Source of the DNA: Alcaligenaceae bacterium SAGV5
GTDB taxonomy: Bacteria; Pseudomonadota; Gammaproteobacteria; Burkholderiales; Burkholderiaceae_B
DNA length: 64,000 nucleotides
Assembly: GCA_009360345.1 (NCBI GenBank)
Contig: SPDP01000001.1
Coordinates: forward strand, 1,116,001-1,180,000
Direction: 5' to 3'
Part shown: positions 55,495 to 63,449 of the stretch, in pieces
Position numbering within the stretch: position 1 is the first letter of the stretch
Layout: each line of letters begins with the position of its first letter
Notes under the pieces: generated by a model
Database searches by the model: none
What the model saw: the letters and a program-made list of their open reading frames with translations, nothing else
What the model was told of the DNA's origin: nothing
Program-made: the position numbers and the translations under genes

Positions 55495-56541
55495 ATGCAA
55501 CGCAGACCTTTTTTTGCCGCCGGGCCGTCCCAAGGCAAAAAGCGCCCCCTCGGGGGGCAGCGCCGCCGCGTAGCGGCAAGCGTGGGGGTATTTCTCACCG
55601 CCGGACTGGCGGCCGCGGCCCTGTGCGTGGCTGGCGGCGCGTCGGCCCAGCCGTATCCCGCCCGCGAAGTGCGCATCATCATCCCGTTCCCGCCCGGCGG
55701 CACGCTGGATACGGTGGGACGGCAACTGGCGCAGCGCCTGAGCGAGCAGACCGGCCAGTCGTTCGTGGTGGAGAACCGGGCCGGCGGCAACGGCATGATC
55801 GGCGCGGCCGCCGTGGCCAAGGCGCCGCCCGACGGTTACACGCTGATGTTCAATGCATCGACGGTGACCACCACGCCGATGACCATGAAATCCGCGCCCT
55901 TCGACATGGAGAAGGACTTCCAGCCCATCTCGCTGGTGGCCCAGGCGCCGCTGTCGGTGGCGGTGAACAAATCGCTGCCGTTCAACGACGTCAAGGGCCT
56001 GCTGGAGTACGCCAGGCAGAATCCCGGCAAGCTCAGTTTCGCGGTCGGCTCGACCGGCTCGGCGGGCCAGCTCGCCACCGAGCTGTTGCGCCGGGCGGGG
56101 CAGATGAACTATCTGATCGTGCCCTACAAGGGATCCGCGCCGGCCTACCAGGATCTGGTGGGCGGCCAGATCTCCGGTTTCATCGATCCCATCCTGGGGG
56201 CGATGTCCTACCATAAGGGCGGCATGCTGAAGATCCTGGCCGTCACCTCGCGCTCGCGCGTGCCGACACTGCCCGAGGTGCCCACCGTGGGCGAGACCGT
56301 GCCGGGCTACGAGTTCTACAGCTGGTACGGCCTGTGGGGCCCGGCCCGGCTGCCGATGGACATTGCCCACAAGCTCAACGCGGAAGTCAACAAGGCGCTG
56401 GAGGCGGGCATGCGCGAGAAGCTGGAGCAGCAGGGGCTGGTCCTGAAGGCCGGCTCCATCGAGGACTTCGCGCGCTTCCAGCAGGAGGACATGGCGCGGG
56501 CGAAGAAGATCATTGTCGAGGGCAACATCCGTGCGGAATGA
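55495..56541 (+). CDS. Bug/TctC-family periplasmic receptor with repeat-derived N-terminus
   Basis: 348 residues. The first 35 codons are unusual: after MQRRPFFAAG the frame runs through an intergenic repeat (copy C; PSQGKKRPLGGQRRRVAAS), and only then enters the hydrophobic signal core VGVFLTAGLAAAALCVAGGA, cut near ASA. The mature domain is normal: YPAREVRIIIPFPPGGTLDT, VVENRAGGNGMIGAAAV, IVPYKGSAPAYQDLVGG. GGAG precedes the ATG. Its stop overlaps the following SDR gene. The long positively charged leader could slow or redirect export. Confidence 0.88.
   Translation: MQRRPFFAAGPSQGKKRPLGGQRRRVAASVGVFLTAGLAAAALCVAGGASAQPYPAREVRIIIPFPPGGTLDTVGRQLAQRLSEQTGQSFVVENRAGGNGMIGAAAVAKAPPDGYTLMFNASTVTTTPMTMKSAPFDMEKDFQPISLVAQAPLSVAVNKSLPFNDVKGLLEYARQNPGKLSFAVGSTGSAGQLATELLRRAGQMNYLIVPYKGSAPAYQDLVGGQISGFIDPILGAMSYHKGGMLKILAVTSRSRVPTLPEVPTVGETVPGYEFYSWYGLWGPARLPMDIAHKLNAEVNKALEAGMREKLEQQGLVLKAGSIEDFARFQQEDMARAKKIIVEGNIRAE
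55521..55589 (+). repeat. Intergenic repeat element, copy C, inside a coding sequence
   Basis: GGGCCGTCCCAAGGC, a CGCCCCCTCGGGGGGC palindrome, GCCGCGTAGCGGC and a terminal TGGGGG match the inner blocks of copy A read in reverse (GGGCCGCCCCAAGGC, CCCCCCTCGGGGGG, GCCGCGTGGCGGC). Here the element is in frame and encodes about residues 10-31 of the Bug receptor. Confidence 0.75.
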
Positions 56542-57226
56542 GCGGTGCGCCGTCGTGACGGGCAGCAGCGCCGGCATCGGCCGGGCGGTGGCGGCGGCGC
56601 TGCTGGACCGGGGTTGGCGCGTCGTCGGGCTGGATCTCGCGGCGGCAACCCTGGGTCACCCGTGCTTCGAAGGCCGGGCGGTCGATCTCGCGGATGCCGG
56701 CGCCATCGCCGGGGTGCTGCCCGGCTTGTCGGCCAGCGATGCGCTGGTCCACGCGGCGGGCATCATGCGGACCGCGCCGCTGGGCCGCCTGGACGGCGCC
56801 GCGGGCGACCTGATGTGGCGGCTGCACGTGGCCGCGGCCACCCAGCTCGCCGATGGCATGGTGCCCGCGATGGCGGCGCGCGGCCGGGGCCGGGTGGTGC
56901 TGATCGGCAGCCGCGTGTCCCGTGGCATGGCCGGGCGCAGCCAATACGCCGCGGTGAAGGCCGCGCTGGTGGCCCTCGGGCGCAGCTGGGCGGCCGAAGT
57001 GGCGGCATGCGGCGTGACGGTGAACGTGGTGTCGCCCGCCGCCACGCGCACGGCCATGCTGGACGATCCCGGCCGTGCCGCCAGCGCGCCACGCCTGCCG
57101 CCGCTGGGCCGGCTGATCGAACCGGCCGAAGTGGCGGCGCTGGTGGGGTTCCTGCTGTCGGATGCCGCAGCGGCCATCACGGGACAGGATATCCAGGTCT
57201 GCGGAGGCGCGTCGCTGGCGGGGTGA
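56531..57226 (+). CDS. Short-chain dehydrogenase/reductase
   Basis: 231 residues from a GTG at 56531 that overlaps the Bug stop by 11 bases (GAGGG upstream), indicating coupling. TGSSAGIGR is the cofactor motif; HAAG replaces the usual NNAG; catalytic Ser and Tyr-Lys are IGSRVS and YAAVK. The end carries GQDIQVCGGASLAG. Third gene of the aldolase-Bug-SDR operon; substrate unknown. Confidence 0.87.
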   Translation: MRNERCAVVTGSSAGIGRAVAAALLDRGWRVVGLDLAAATLGHPCFEGRAVDLADAGAIAGVLPGLSASDALVHAAGIMRTAPLGRLDGAAGDLMWRLHVAAATQLADGMVPAMAARGRGRVVLIGSRVSRGMAGRSQYAAVKAALVALGRSWAAEVAACGVTVNVVSPAATRTAMLDDPGRAASAPRLPPLGRLIEPAEVAALVGFLLSDAAAAITGQDIQVCGGASLAG

Positions 57227-57242
57227 ATCGACAGTGGATCGT

Positions 57243-58055
57243 TCAGCCCAGCCGCTCGATCAAGGCCATGGCCGCGGCCGGCGCCTTGGGTTTGAAGCCA
57301 TTGATCATGTAGACGAACACGTCGCGTCCCTGCGCGGCCTTGGCCGGCGGGGCGGCCAGGCAGGGCAGGTCGGCCGGCGCCGTGCCGCCGGCCCACGCCC
57401 GGACACGTCCGGCCCAGGTATCGAGATCGGCCGGCGCATAGCCCAGCTCGCGGTCTTCCCGCGCGTCTTGCAGCCGGATATAGACGAACGGCGCCGTCGC
57501 GTCGTGCAGGTGCGGTACGCCGTCCTTGTCCGCCACGACCGCCGCCACCTCGTGCCGGCGCAGCAGATCGACGAACCCGGGCACCGCGAAGCTTTCGTGC
57601 CGCACTTCGACCGCATGGCGCAGCCGCCGTCCCTCGTACTCCGGAGGCAGGAGCGCCAGGAAGGCCGCGAAGTCCTCGGGGTCGAACTTCTTGGTGGGCG
57701 GAAACTGCCAATTGATCGGGCCGAGCTTGTCCTTCAGTTCCACCAGGCCGCTGGCCAGGAACTTGTCGACGGAAGGACCGGCCTCGGCCAGCACGCGCCG
57801 GTTGGTGGCGAAACGGGGTCCTTTCATCGCGAACACGAAATCCTCGGGCGTCTCGTCGTGCCAGCGCGCGAAGCTGGCCGGTTTCTGCGTTCCGTAGAAC
57901 GTGCCGTTGATCTCGATGGAGGTCACGTGGCGGCTGGCATAGTCCAGCTCGCGGCTTTGCACGAGGCCCTCGGGATAGAAACTGCCGCGCCAGGGCTCGA
58001 ACACCCATCCGCCTATGCCCACACGTATCGGAGCCATGCTTTTCGCCTTGCCCAT
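57243..58055 (-). CDS. DUF72-domain protein (YecE-like)
   Basis: 270-residue TIM-barrel protein of the DUF72 family. Landmarks: RVGIGGWVFEPWRGSFYPEG, SIEINGTFYGTQKPASFARW, and HAVEVRHESFAVPGFVDLLR. Function in the family is not established. Two ATGs are possible: 58055 (GGGAG upstream) and 58037. Convergent with the SDR gene (16-base gap) and divergent from the uracil-DNA glycosylase-like gene. Confidence 0.88.
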   Translation of the reverse strand: MGKAKSMAPIRVGIGGWVFEPWRGSFYPEGLVQSRELDYASRHVTSIEINGTFYGTQKPASFARWHDETPEDFVFAMKGPRFATNRRVLAEAGPSVDKFLASGLVELKDKLGPINWQFPPTKKFDPEDFAAFLALLPPEYEGRRLRHAVEVRHESFAVPGFVDLLRRHEVAAVVADKDGVPHLHDATAPFVYIRLQDAREDRELGYAPADLDTWAGRVRAWAGGTAPADLPCLAAPPAKAAQGRDVFVYMINGFKPKAPAAAMALIERLG

Positions 58056-58089
58056 GCGTTGCTTCTCCCTCGCGCCGGCCGACCCTACA

Positions 58090-58794
58090 ATGCCGTTCCG
58101 GTTCTCGTTTCGCCCCGCCATGCCCCTGGACGCCGAACAACTTGCCGCCTTCCGCCGCCTGGCCGCCGGTCTTGATCGCATCGACGCCGAGGCCTATGCC
58201 GCCGCCGGCCGCGATCCGCTCGTTCCTATTCTAGGTCTGGGACCTGTCGACGCGCCATTGTGTTTCTTCGGCCGGGATCCGGGCGGGGACGAGGTCAGGC
58301 ACGGGCAACCCTTCGTGGGCAGCTCGGGCCAGTTGCTGCGCGCCGGACTGCTCCGCCACCTGGCGCCGGATAGGCCATATTCGTTCGACGAAGGCCTGCG
58401 CGTCGGCGCGGATTGCTTCTGGATCAGCACCGTGCCCTACAAGCCCTTGCACAACAAGGCGTGGCCGCCCGCGGTACGGCAGCGGTTCCAGCCGCTGATC
58501 CGGCAGATACTGTCGGCGCAATGGCGCGGCGGCGATGTCATCACCCTGGGCAACGAAGCCTTCGAATGGTTCAGCATCGGTCTTGCCGGCGACGAACTGG
58601 CCGCCGTGCGCGAATTCTGGCGGCGCGAGGACAAGTACGAGTCCAGCGTTGCCGTGACTCTGCGCGCGGGGGGCCGGGAGCGGGTCCTGCGCTTGCATCC
58701 CTTGCCGCATCCTTCGCCCGCCAATGCCCGCTGGCGGCCGCATTTTCCCCGGTTGCTGCAAGCCCGGCTGGACGCGCTGCTGCCGCCCGCCTGA
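58090..58794 (+). CDS. Uracil-DNA glycosylase superfamily protein without Fe-S cysteines
   Basis: 234 residues. Motif 1 GRDPGGDEVRHGQPFVGSSG resembles the GExPGxxE...GxPFVGxxG motif of family 4/5 enzymes; the C-terminal motif is LPHPSPANARW. The four cysteines that bind the [4Fe-4S] cluster in family 4 are absent (the KCRP position reads YKPLH), so this is a different branch of the superfamily. Repair of uracil or another damaged base is inferred. Start is uncertain (ATG 58090 or 58120). A SelT/W-like gene follows 13 bases later. Confidence 0.8.
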   Translation: MPFRFSFRPAMPLDAEQLAAFRRLAAGLDRIDAEAYAAAGRDPLVPILGLGPVDAPLCFFGRDPGGDEVRHGQPFVGSSGQLLRAGLLRHLAPDRPYSFDEGLRVGADCFWISTVPYKPLHNKAWPPAVRQRFQPLIRQILSAQWRGGDVITLGNEAFEWFSIGLAGDELAAVREFWRREDKYESSVAVTLRAGGRERVLRLHPLPHPSPANARWRPHFPRLLQARLDALLPPA

Positions 58795-58807
58795 AGGAGG
58801 TTCCGCC

Positions 58808-59107
58808 ATGAATGGACCCGCGATTTCCATCACCTATTGCACGCAGTGCCTATGGCTGCTGCGCGCGGCCTGGATGGCGCAGGAACTGCTTTCCACCTTC
58901 GGCACGGACCTGGGGCAGGTCGCGCTGGTGCCCGGCACGGGCGGGGTGTTCCAGATCCGCTATGACGGTGAACTGATCTGGGACCGCAAGGCCGACGGCG
59001 GTTTCCCGGACGCCAAGGCGCTCAAGCAGCGTGTGCGCGACAGGCTGGACCCGGGGCGCGATCTTGGGCATGTCGACCGGCCGGCGAGCGGGCCGGAAGA
59101 CGCGTGA
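58808..59107 (+). CDS. SelT/SelW/SelH-family thioredoxin-like protein
   Basis: 99 residues. The redox motif YCTQC (C11-C14) sits in the first loop after a short strand, as in selenoprotein W relatives, where the second Cys may be Sec. GGVFQIRYDGELIWDRKADG with FPDAKALKQRVRD is the remainder of the Rdx fold. AAGGAGG precedes the ATG. Cytosolic redox role inferred; likely co-transcribed with the glycosylase-like gene. Confidence 0.88.
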   Translation: MNGPAISITYCTQCLWLLRAAWMAQELLSTFGTDLGQVALVPGTGGVFQIRYDGELIWDRKADGGFPDAKALKQRVRDRLDPGRDLGHVDRPASGPEDA

Positions 59108-59123
59108 TCCTTCCGCGTGCGGT

Positions 59124-59705
59124 CTAGCGCAGGCGCTTCGGAAAGCACCGCCCGTATTCCTCGCAGCCCGGACAGCCCGGCGCGGGCTGCGGCGTTTCCC
59201 CGCGCGTGACCGCCAGGTCGTGCGCCAGGAATTTTTTCCAGCGCATGTCGCCTGTGTTGCGCTCGGGCAGCCCCGGGAAGTAGCGGTGCAGCGCGCGCGT
59301 GACGTCGTCGCGCCCCGCCAGCCCCAGGTCGCGCCACAGGTGGTCGGGCCGCAGACAGGCGTGGGCGATGATCGTCGCCAGGCAGGCGGTGTCCGCGGCC
59401 GGCAATGCCGGGTTGCGCCAGGCCAGCATGTGGGCGCGCAGGTTGGCCGTGAACGTGGTGCCGGCCTCGGGTTGCGCCGGCAGCGGGGGAAGGGGAGCGC
59501 CGGGGAACCATCGAAGGTACAGGTCCCGCAATATGTCCTGTGGCAACCCCAGCAAAGGCAGTTCGTGCCGGACTTCGCGGGCGGCCAGCAGGCGGGCGAA
59601 GAGGCGCGCGTCGAATGCGTCCGGATGGGTGGCGAAGGCGGCGAGCTGAGTGCCGCGGGCGGCGGGGTCGGCGTGCCCGGGCAGGGCGTTGGTCCGGTCG
59701 AGCAA
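59124..59705 (-). CDS. NifQ-like protein with incomplete cysteine motif
   Basis: 193 residues. The NifQ-type C-terminus is MRWKKFLAHDLAVTRGE followed by CPGCEEYGRCFP (C178, C181, C187). NifQ proper has C-x4-C-x2-C-x5-C; here the first position is Q173, so one metal-cluster ligand is missing. NifQ supplies molybdenum for FeMo-cofactor; no nif gene is visible in this window, so a different molybdenum or Fe-S role, or vestigial status, must be considered. Confidence 0.75.
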   Translation of the reverse strand: MLDRTNALPGHADPAARGTQLAAFATHPDAFDARLFARLLAAREVRHELPLLGLPQDILRDLYLRWFPGAPLPPLPAQPEAGTTFTANLRAHMLAWRNPALPAADTACLATIIAHACLRPDHLWRDLGLAGRDDVTRALHRYFPGLPERNTGDMRWKKFLAHDLAVTRGETPQPAPGCPGCEEYGRCFPKRLR

Positions 59706-59897
59706 GGCATTTGCTCCGATGGAAAGAAAGGGGCGGAACGGAAGTCGCGACCGCGTGCCGTGGCATTCATGGCTACGGGGTCTTGGAGAACAATGCTACT
59801 CCTGGCAAGCTTTGCTTAATGCGGTTCACGGTAGGGCAGCCTTTATTCAGGGGCCCCGAGGTGGGATGGGGCTATCCTGCAGTCCCGTCAGCATTCA

Positions 59898-61124
59898 TCA
59901 CCCCCGCATGAGTTTCTCTTGGCAGTCGTGGATCGATGCTTTCATCAACTGCACCGTCTTTCGTCGGATCGGATACGCCGTCGCACGTTCAGAGAAGGTC
60001 GCCGCCTGCGCCAGCATCCGGTCAATGGTGATTTCGGCTGCCTCCGCCGCCACGCCACCCTCCGAGGCCAGGCGCAGCAGATGGCTTCGTTTCACGGCAC
60101 GGCCTTCGCCGCAGACATCCGTGTGGTGCTGGCCCATGGGGCCTTCGCTGAAGGTCAGGTCGAAGGCCGGGGCCAGCCGCCAGCGCCGATCCCGCCCGAG
60201 GCGCCAGGCGAAGTTCTTCGGGTGGTCGTCGCGATTGTGAAACAGCACGTTGAAGACGGCTCGCGCGTAAGCCTTCTCCACCTCGCGCTCGTCGCGGGTC
60301 AGCAGGCGTGTGGCGCGCAGGAGGGCGGTGTAGTCCGCGCTGCCAGGCAGGCGAAAGTCCACCTGTAGCAGACCCGCCAGGCTGTGCACCGGCACGCGCA
60401 AACCTTGTTCGCGATCGAAGCGTGCCACGCCGAAGGCGGCTAGTTTGGACGATAGATCGAACCATGCACTGGCAGGCATCTCCAGCCCGCAGTCGCGAGC
60501 GAGTTCGGCATACATCTGCTCGATGACGCAGACCTCTTTGTGTTCGCCCAGGGCGGGGAATTTCACCAGCCAGGGTTCGCCTGAAGCGTCGCCGCGCGTG
60601 CTGACGTGGCCCGATCCTGTGTCGTATTGCACGAGCGCCTTGGGCCGTGCGCCTTGCGGGGAACCCCCCGTCAGCGCCAGCTCGCGCAAGGCGACTCCTG
60701 CTTCACCGGCCAGGGCGCGCTCGTTTTCCTGGGCCAAGGCCAACAGGTTCCAGTCTGGCTCCTCGGCATCAAACTTTGCAGCCGGCACGAAGCGCAGGGC
60801 ACCCATGGCGCGATCCCCGATGAAGGCCAGGCGATCCAGCGGGCCGGGATGGCGCAGGCCCTGCTGGCGGAACAGCCGGTCCATCAGCAGCAGGCCCCAG
60901 CCATCGGGCAGGCTGTCGGCGATCAGGCCTGGCAGGCGGAGCAGATGGGGGGGGAAGTCGCCGTAGGCGGTGGCACGCAGCTTGAGGTGCAGCGGTGACA
61001 GTTCCAGCCCTTGCGCCAGCGCCTCGGGCGCATATTCGAACAGGAGCGTGGTGCCATCGTCGGCGAGCAAGCCCAGTGGCAGGTCCTCGCCCCAGCCGCA
61101 GTAGTGGACGGCCAGGCGTTTCAT
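59898..61124 (-). CDS. hipA: HipA-family serine/threonine kinase toxin
   Basis: 408 residues. N-terminal HipA domain (FPPHLLRLPGLIADSLPDGW, GDRAMGALRFVP), the Gly/Ser loop LTGGSPQGARPKALV, catalytic HNRDDHPKNFAW and metal-binding PAFDLTFSEGP. HipA toxins phosphorylate a tRNA synthetase and stop growth. The ATG overlaps the hipB stop by four bases (ATGA). It sits directly behind yicC, where gmk would be expected in related genomes. Confidence 0.92.
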   Translation of the reverse strand: MKRLAVHYCGWGEDLPLGLLADDGTTLLFEYAPEALAQGLELSPLHLKLRATAYGDFPPHLLRLPGLIADSLPDGWGLLLMDRLFRQQGLRHPGPLDRLAFIGDRAMGALRFVPAAKFDAEEPDWNLLALAQENERALAGEAGVALRELALTGGSPQGARPKALVQYDTGSGHVSTRGDASGEPWLVKFPALGEHKEVCVIEQMYAELARDCGLEMPASAWFDLSSKLAAFGVARFDREQGLRVPVHSLAGLLQVDFRLPGSADYTALLRATRLLTRDEREVEKAYARAVFNVLFHNRDDHPKNFAWRLGRDRRWRLAPAFDLTFSEGPMGQHHTDVCGEGRAVKRSHLLRLASEGGVAAEAAEITIDRMLAQAATFSERATAYPIRRKTVQLMKASIHDCQEKLMRG

Positions 61125-61432
61125 GTGCTTTTTCGGCGGCTGGCTCGCTGCCGCTGGCTGGCTGCTTCGGCTTTTTCCATCTGGGCGATGGACTGGCGCT
61201 TGAGTACGAACAAATCCTCCAGCTCATTGACCAGCCCGAGCGCCTGCACCGTGCGAACCAGGGTCTCCAGCGAAGACTGGCCGCTACTTTCCAGCTTGCG
61301 CAGTGCGCCTAACGAAAGACCCGCCATCTGCGCCAACTCGCGCTGGGGCAACCCCTGGGCCAACCGCTGCGCACGCACGCGTTGGCCCAGCACCTGAAGT
61401 ATTTCGCCAGACGGAGCTAGATTTAGTACCAT
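61121..61432 (-). CDS. hipB: HipB-type XRE-family antitoxin
   Basis: 103 residues. Cro/C1-type helix-turn-helix at about 15-68 (VRAQRLAQGLPQRELAQMAG, SLGALRKLESSGQSSLETLV). It binds HipA and represses the operon. The C-terminal tail is basic (SQRQRASRRKST). The leader DNA upstream is strikingly AT-rich compared with the rest of the window, which suggests recent acquisition of the module. Confidence 0.9.
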   Translation of the reverse strand: MVLNLAPSGEILQVLGQRVRAQRLAQGLPQRELAQMAGLSLGALRKLESSGQSSLETLVRTVQALGLVNELEDLFVLKRQSIAQMEKAEAASQRQRASRRKST

Positions 61433-61500
61433 TATTATGACTTTTATGCCATAAAAATCTATATAAGCGCCATTTTAATGGTTTTTATAGGGCGTGGCCA
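61433..61500 (-). promoter_or_regulatory. AT-rich hipBA promoter/operator region
   Basis: On the plus strand the region contains TTTTATGCCATAAAA (61443-61457; palindromic apart from its centre) and CCATTTTAATGG (61470-61481), both candidate HipB operators. CATAAT and TATATA hexamers are possible -10 elements. Exact promoter assignment is not possible by eye. Confidence 0.5.
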
Positions 61501-61546
61501 TCAGGAGGTGCGTTGGTTTTCCGGGGGCATGTACCGTCCTGAAATC

Positions 61547-62467
61547 TCACTCTATGTTCTGCGCCTGTTCCCGCATCTGCTCGATCAACAGCTTCAGGTC
61601 CATCGCCGCCCGCGTCACTTCCAACCCGCCGGCCTTGGACCCCAGCGTGTTGGCCTCGCGGTTCATTTCCTGGAACAGGAAGTCCAGCCGCTTGCCGGCG
61701 CTGCCCTTGTCGGCCTTCTTGCCCGCGCCGCCCTTGCCGATCAACTGCCTGAGCTCGGCCAGGTGCGAGTGCAGGCGCGACAGTTCCTCGGCCACGTCGA
61801 TGCGCAGGCCGAACAGGGTGGCTTCATGGGCCAGGCGCTCGGACAGTTCTTCGCCGCGGATGTTCTGGAAGCCGCCGGGGAAGGCGGCCTCGACGGTGTC
61901 GCGCAGCTTGCGCGCGAGCCGTTCGCGGTATTCCTGCACGAGCTGGGGCATGCGTTGCTCGACCTCGGCCACGATGGCCGCGACCGAGTCGGCGCGGTCG
62001 ACCAGCATGGCGGCCAGGCGTTCGCCCTCGCGGTCGCGCGCGTCCTGCATCTGGGCCAGGGCTTCGCCGGCGGCGCGCAGGGCGGCTTCGCGCCAGGTGT
62101 CTTCGGATTCCTCGGCCGCCTGCACGCCGGGCCAGGACAGCAGTTCGGACAGGCGCGGAGGCTGGACGTCCTGGAGCACGGCCTGGACCTTGCGGAACAG
62201 CGTGGCGGCCTGTTCCAGGGCGGCGACGTTGATGGACTCGGGGTCGGTGCTGAGGCGGCGCTGGATGGAGGCCCGCACTTCGATCTTGCCGCGCGCCACG
62301 GACTTGGTCAGCAATTCGCGCAGCGGGGATTCCAGCGCGCGCAGCTCGTCCGGCATGCGGAAGTGAAGATCGAGGAAGCGGCTGTTGACGCTGCGCAGTT
62401 CGATGGACACCGAACCGTGTTCGGTGTCGGCGCGGGCGGCGCCGAAGGCGGTCATGCTACGGATCAT
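61547..62467 (-). CDS. yicC: YicC-family endoribonuclease/stress protein
   Basis: 306 residues. N-terminal YicC domain (MIRSMTAFGAARADTEHGSV, SVNSRFLDLHFRMP) and C-terminal DUF1732 (FLFQEMNREANTLGSKAGGL). YicC proteins are reported as RNases acting on small RNAs. It is divergent from rph with a 203-base gap. In many proteobacteria gmk follows yicC; here hipBA follows instead. Confidence 0.95.
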   Translation of the reverse strand: MIRSMTAFGAARADTEHGSVSIELRSVNSRFLDLHFRMPDELRALESPLRELLTKSVARGKIEVRASIQRRLSTDPESINVAALEQAATLFRKVQAVLQDVQPPRLSELLSWPGVQAAEESEDTWREAALRAAGEALAQMQDARDREGERLAAMLVDRADSVAAIVAEVEQRMPQLVQEYRERLARKLRDTVEAAFPGGFQNIRGEELSERLAHEATLFGLRIDVAEELSRLHSHLAELRQLIGKGGAGKKADKGSAGKRLDFLFQEMNREANTLGSKAGGLEVTRAAMDLKLLIEQMREQAQNIE

Positions 62468-62670
62468 GGCGAAAGCCTGTCAGGACGTGGGCAAGGCCGA
62501 CGTGCACGGCGACGGGGCCGGTGCGTTTGTCGGCATGAGCCAGCATGATAAATCGCATGGGAAGATTCGTGGGGCCTTGCCCGTACAATGTCCGTATCCG
62601 GCCGCCGCGGCGCGGCCCATGCGTCCTGGGCGCCGGCGCGCCGGTCCGTCCGCCGATCTGGAGTTTTTTC

Positions 62671-63426
62671 ATGAGCATTGCCCCTTCCGCCTTTGCCCGG
62701 CCGTCCGGCCGCGGCCTCGATTCGCTGCGTCCCGTTTCCCTGCAGCGCGGCTACACCCGCTATGCCGAAGGGTCGGTGCTGGTGAGCTTCGGCGACACGC
62801 AGGTGATCTGTACCGCCAGCGTCGAGGACAAGGTCCCGCCTTTCCTGAAGGGCATGGGGCAGGGCTGGGTCACGGCCGAATACGGGATGCTGCCGCGCGC
62901 CACGCATACACGCGGCGGCCGCGAGGCGGCCAAGGGCAAGCAGACCGGCCGGACGCAGGAGATCCAGCGGCTGATCGGCCGCAGCCTGCGTGCCGTGTTC
63001 GACCTGGAAAAACTGGGCGAGCGCACCCTGCATCTGGATTGCGACGTGATCCAGGCCGACGGTGGCACCCGCACGGCCAGCATCACCGGAGCCTTCGTGG
63101 CGGCCAGCGACGCCATCGCGCTGCTGATGGCGCGCGGCGCCCTGGCCGCCTCGCCCATCCGCGACCACGTGGCCGCGGTGTCGGTGGGCATCTACCAGGG
63201 GCAGCCGGTCCTGGACCTGGACTATGCCGAGGACTCGCAGTGCGAGACCGACATGAATGTCGTCATGACGGGCAGCGGCGCGTATGTCGAAGTCCAGGGC
63301 ACGGCCGAGGGCGTGCCGTTCTCGCGCCAGGAGATGGATGCGCTGCTGGGCCTGGCCGAGACCGGCATCGCCGATCTCGTGCGCCTGCAGCGCGAGGCGC
63401 TGGCCCAGCCGTATCCGGGCCGCTGA
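62671..63426 (+). CDS. rph: Ribonuclease PH
   Basis: 251 residues; phosphorolytic 3' exoribonuclease that trims tRNA precursors. [79 protein letters not shown] and [18 protein letters not shown] are the family signatures, including the phosphate-binding arginines and the catalytic acid cluster. GGAG precedes the ATG. Followed 23 bases later by rdgB. Confidence 0.97.
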   Translation: MSIAPSAFARPSGRGLDSLRPVSLQRGYTRYAEGSVLVSFGDTQVICTASVEDKVPPFLKGMGQGWVTAEYGMLPRATHTRGGREAAKGKQTGRTQEIQRLIGRSLRAVFDLEKLGERTLHLDCDVIQADGGTRTASITGAFVAASDAIALLMARGALAASPIRDHVAAVSVGIYQGQPVLDLDYAEDSQCETDMNVVMTGSGAYVEVQGTAEGVPFSRQEMDALLGLAETGIADLVRLQREALAQPYPGR

Positions 63427-63449
63427 TGCCCGCGAGACCGGAGCGAACG

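Noticed and set aside
54130..56577. 815-codon minus-strand frame across the aldolase and Bug genes
   Set aside because: Low-complexity composition and it crosses four well-supported genes and an intergenic promoter region.
61500..61546. Remnant of gmk start behind yicC (ATG followed by Pro-Pro on the minus strand)
   Set aside because: Only a nine-codon frame ending in a stop, with no similarity to the gmk P-loop region; too short to support.
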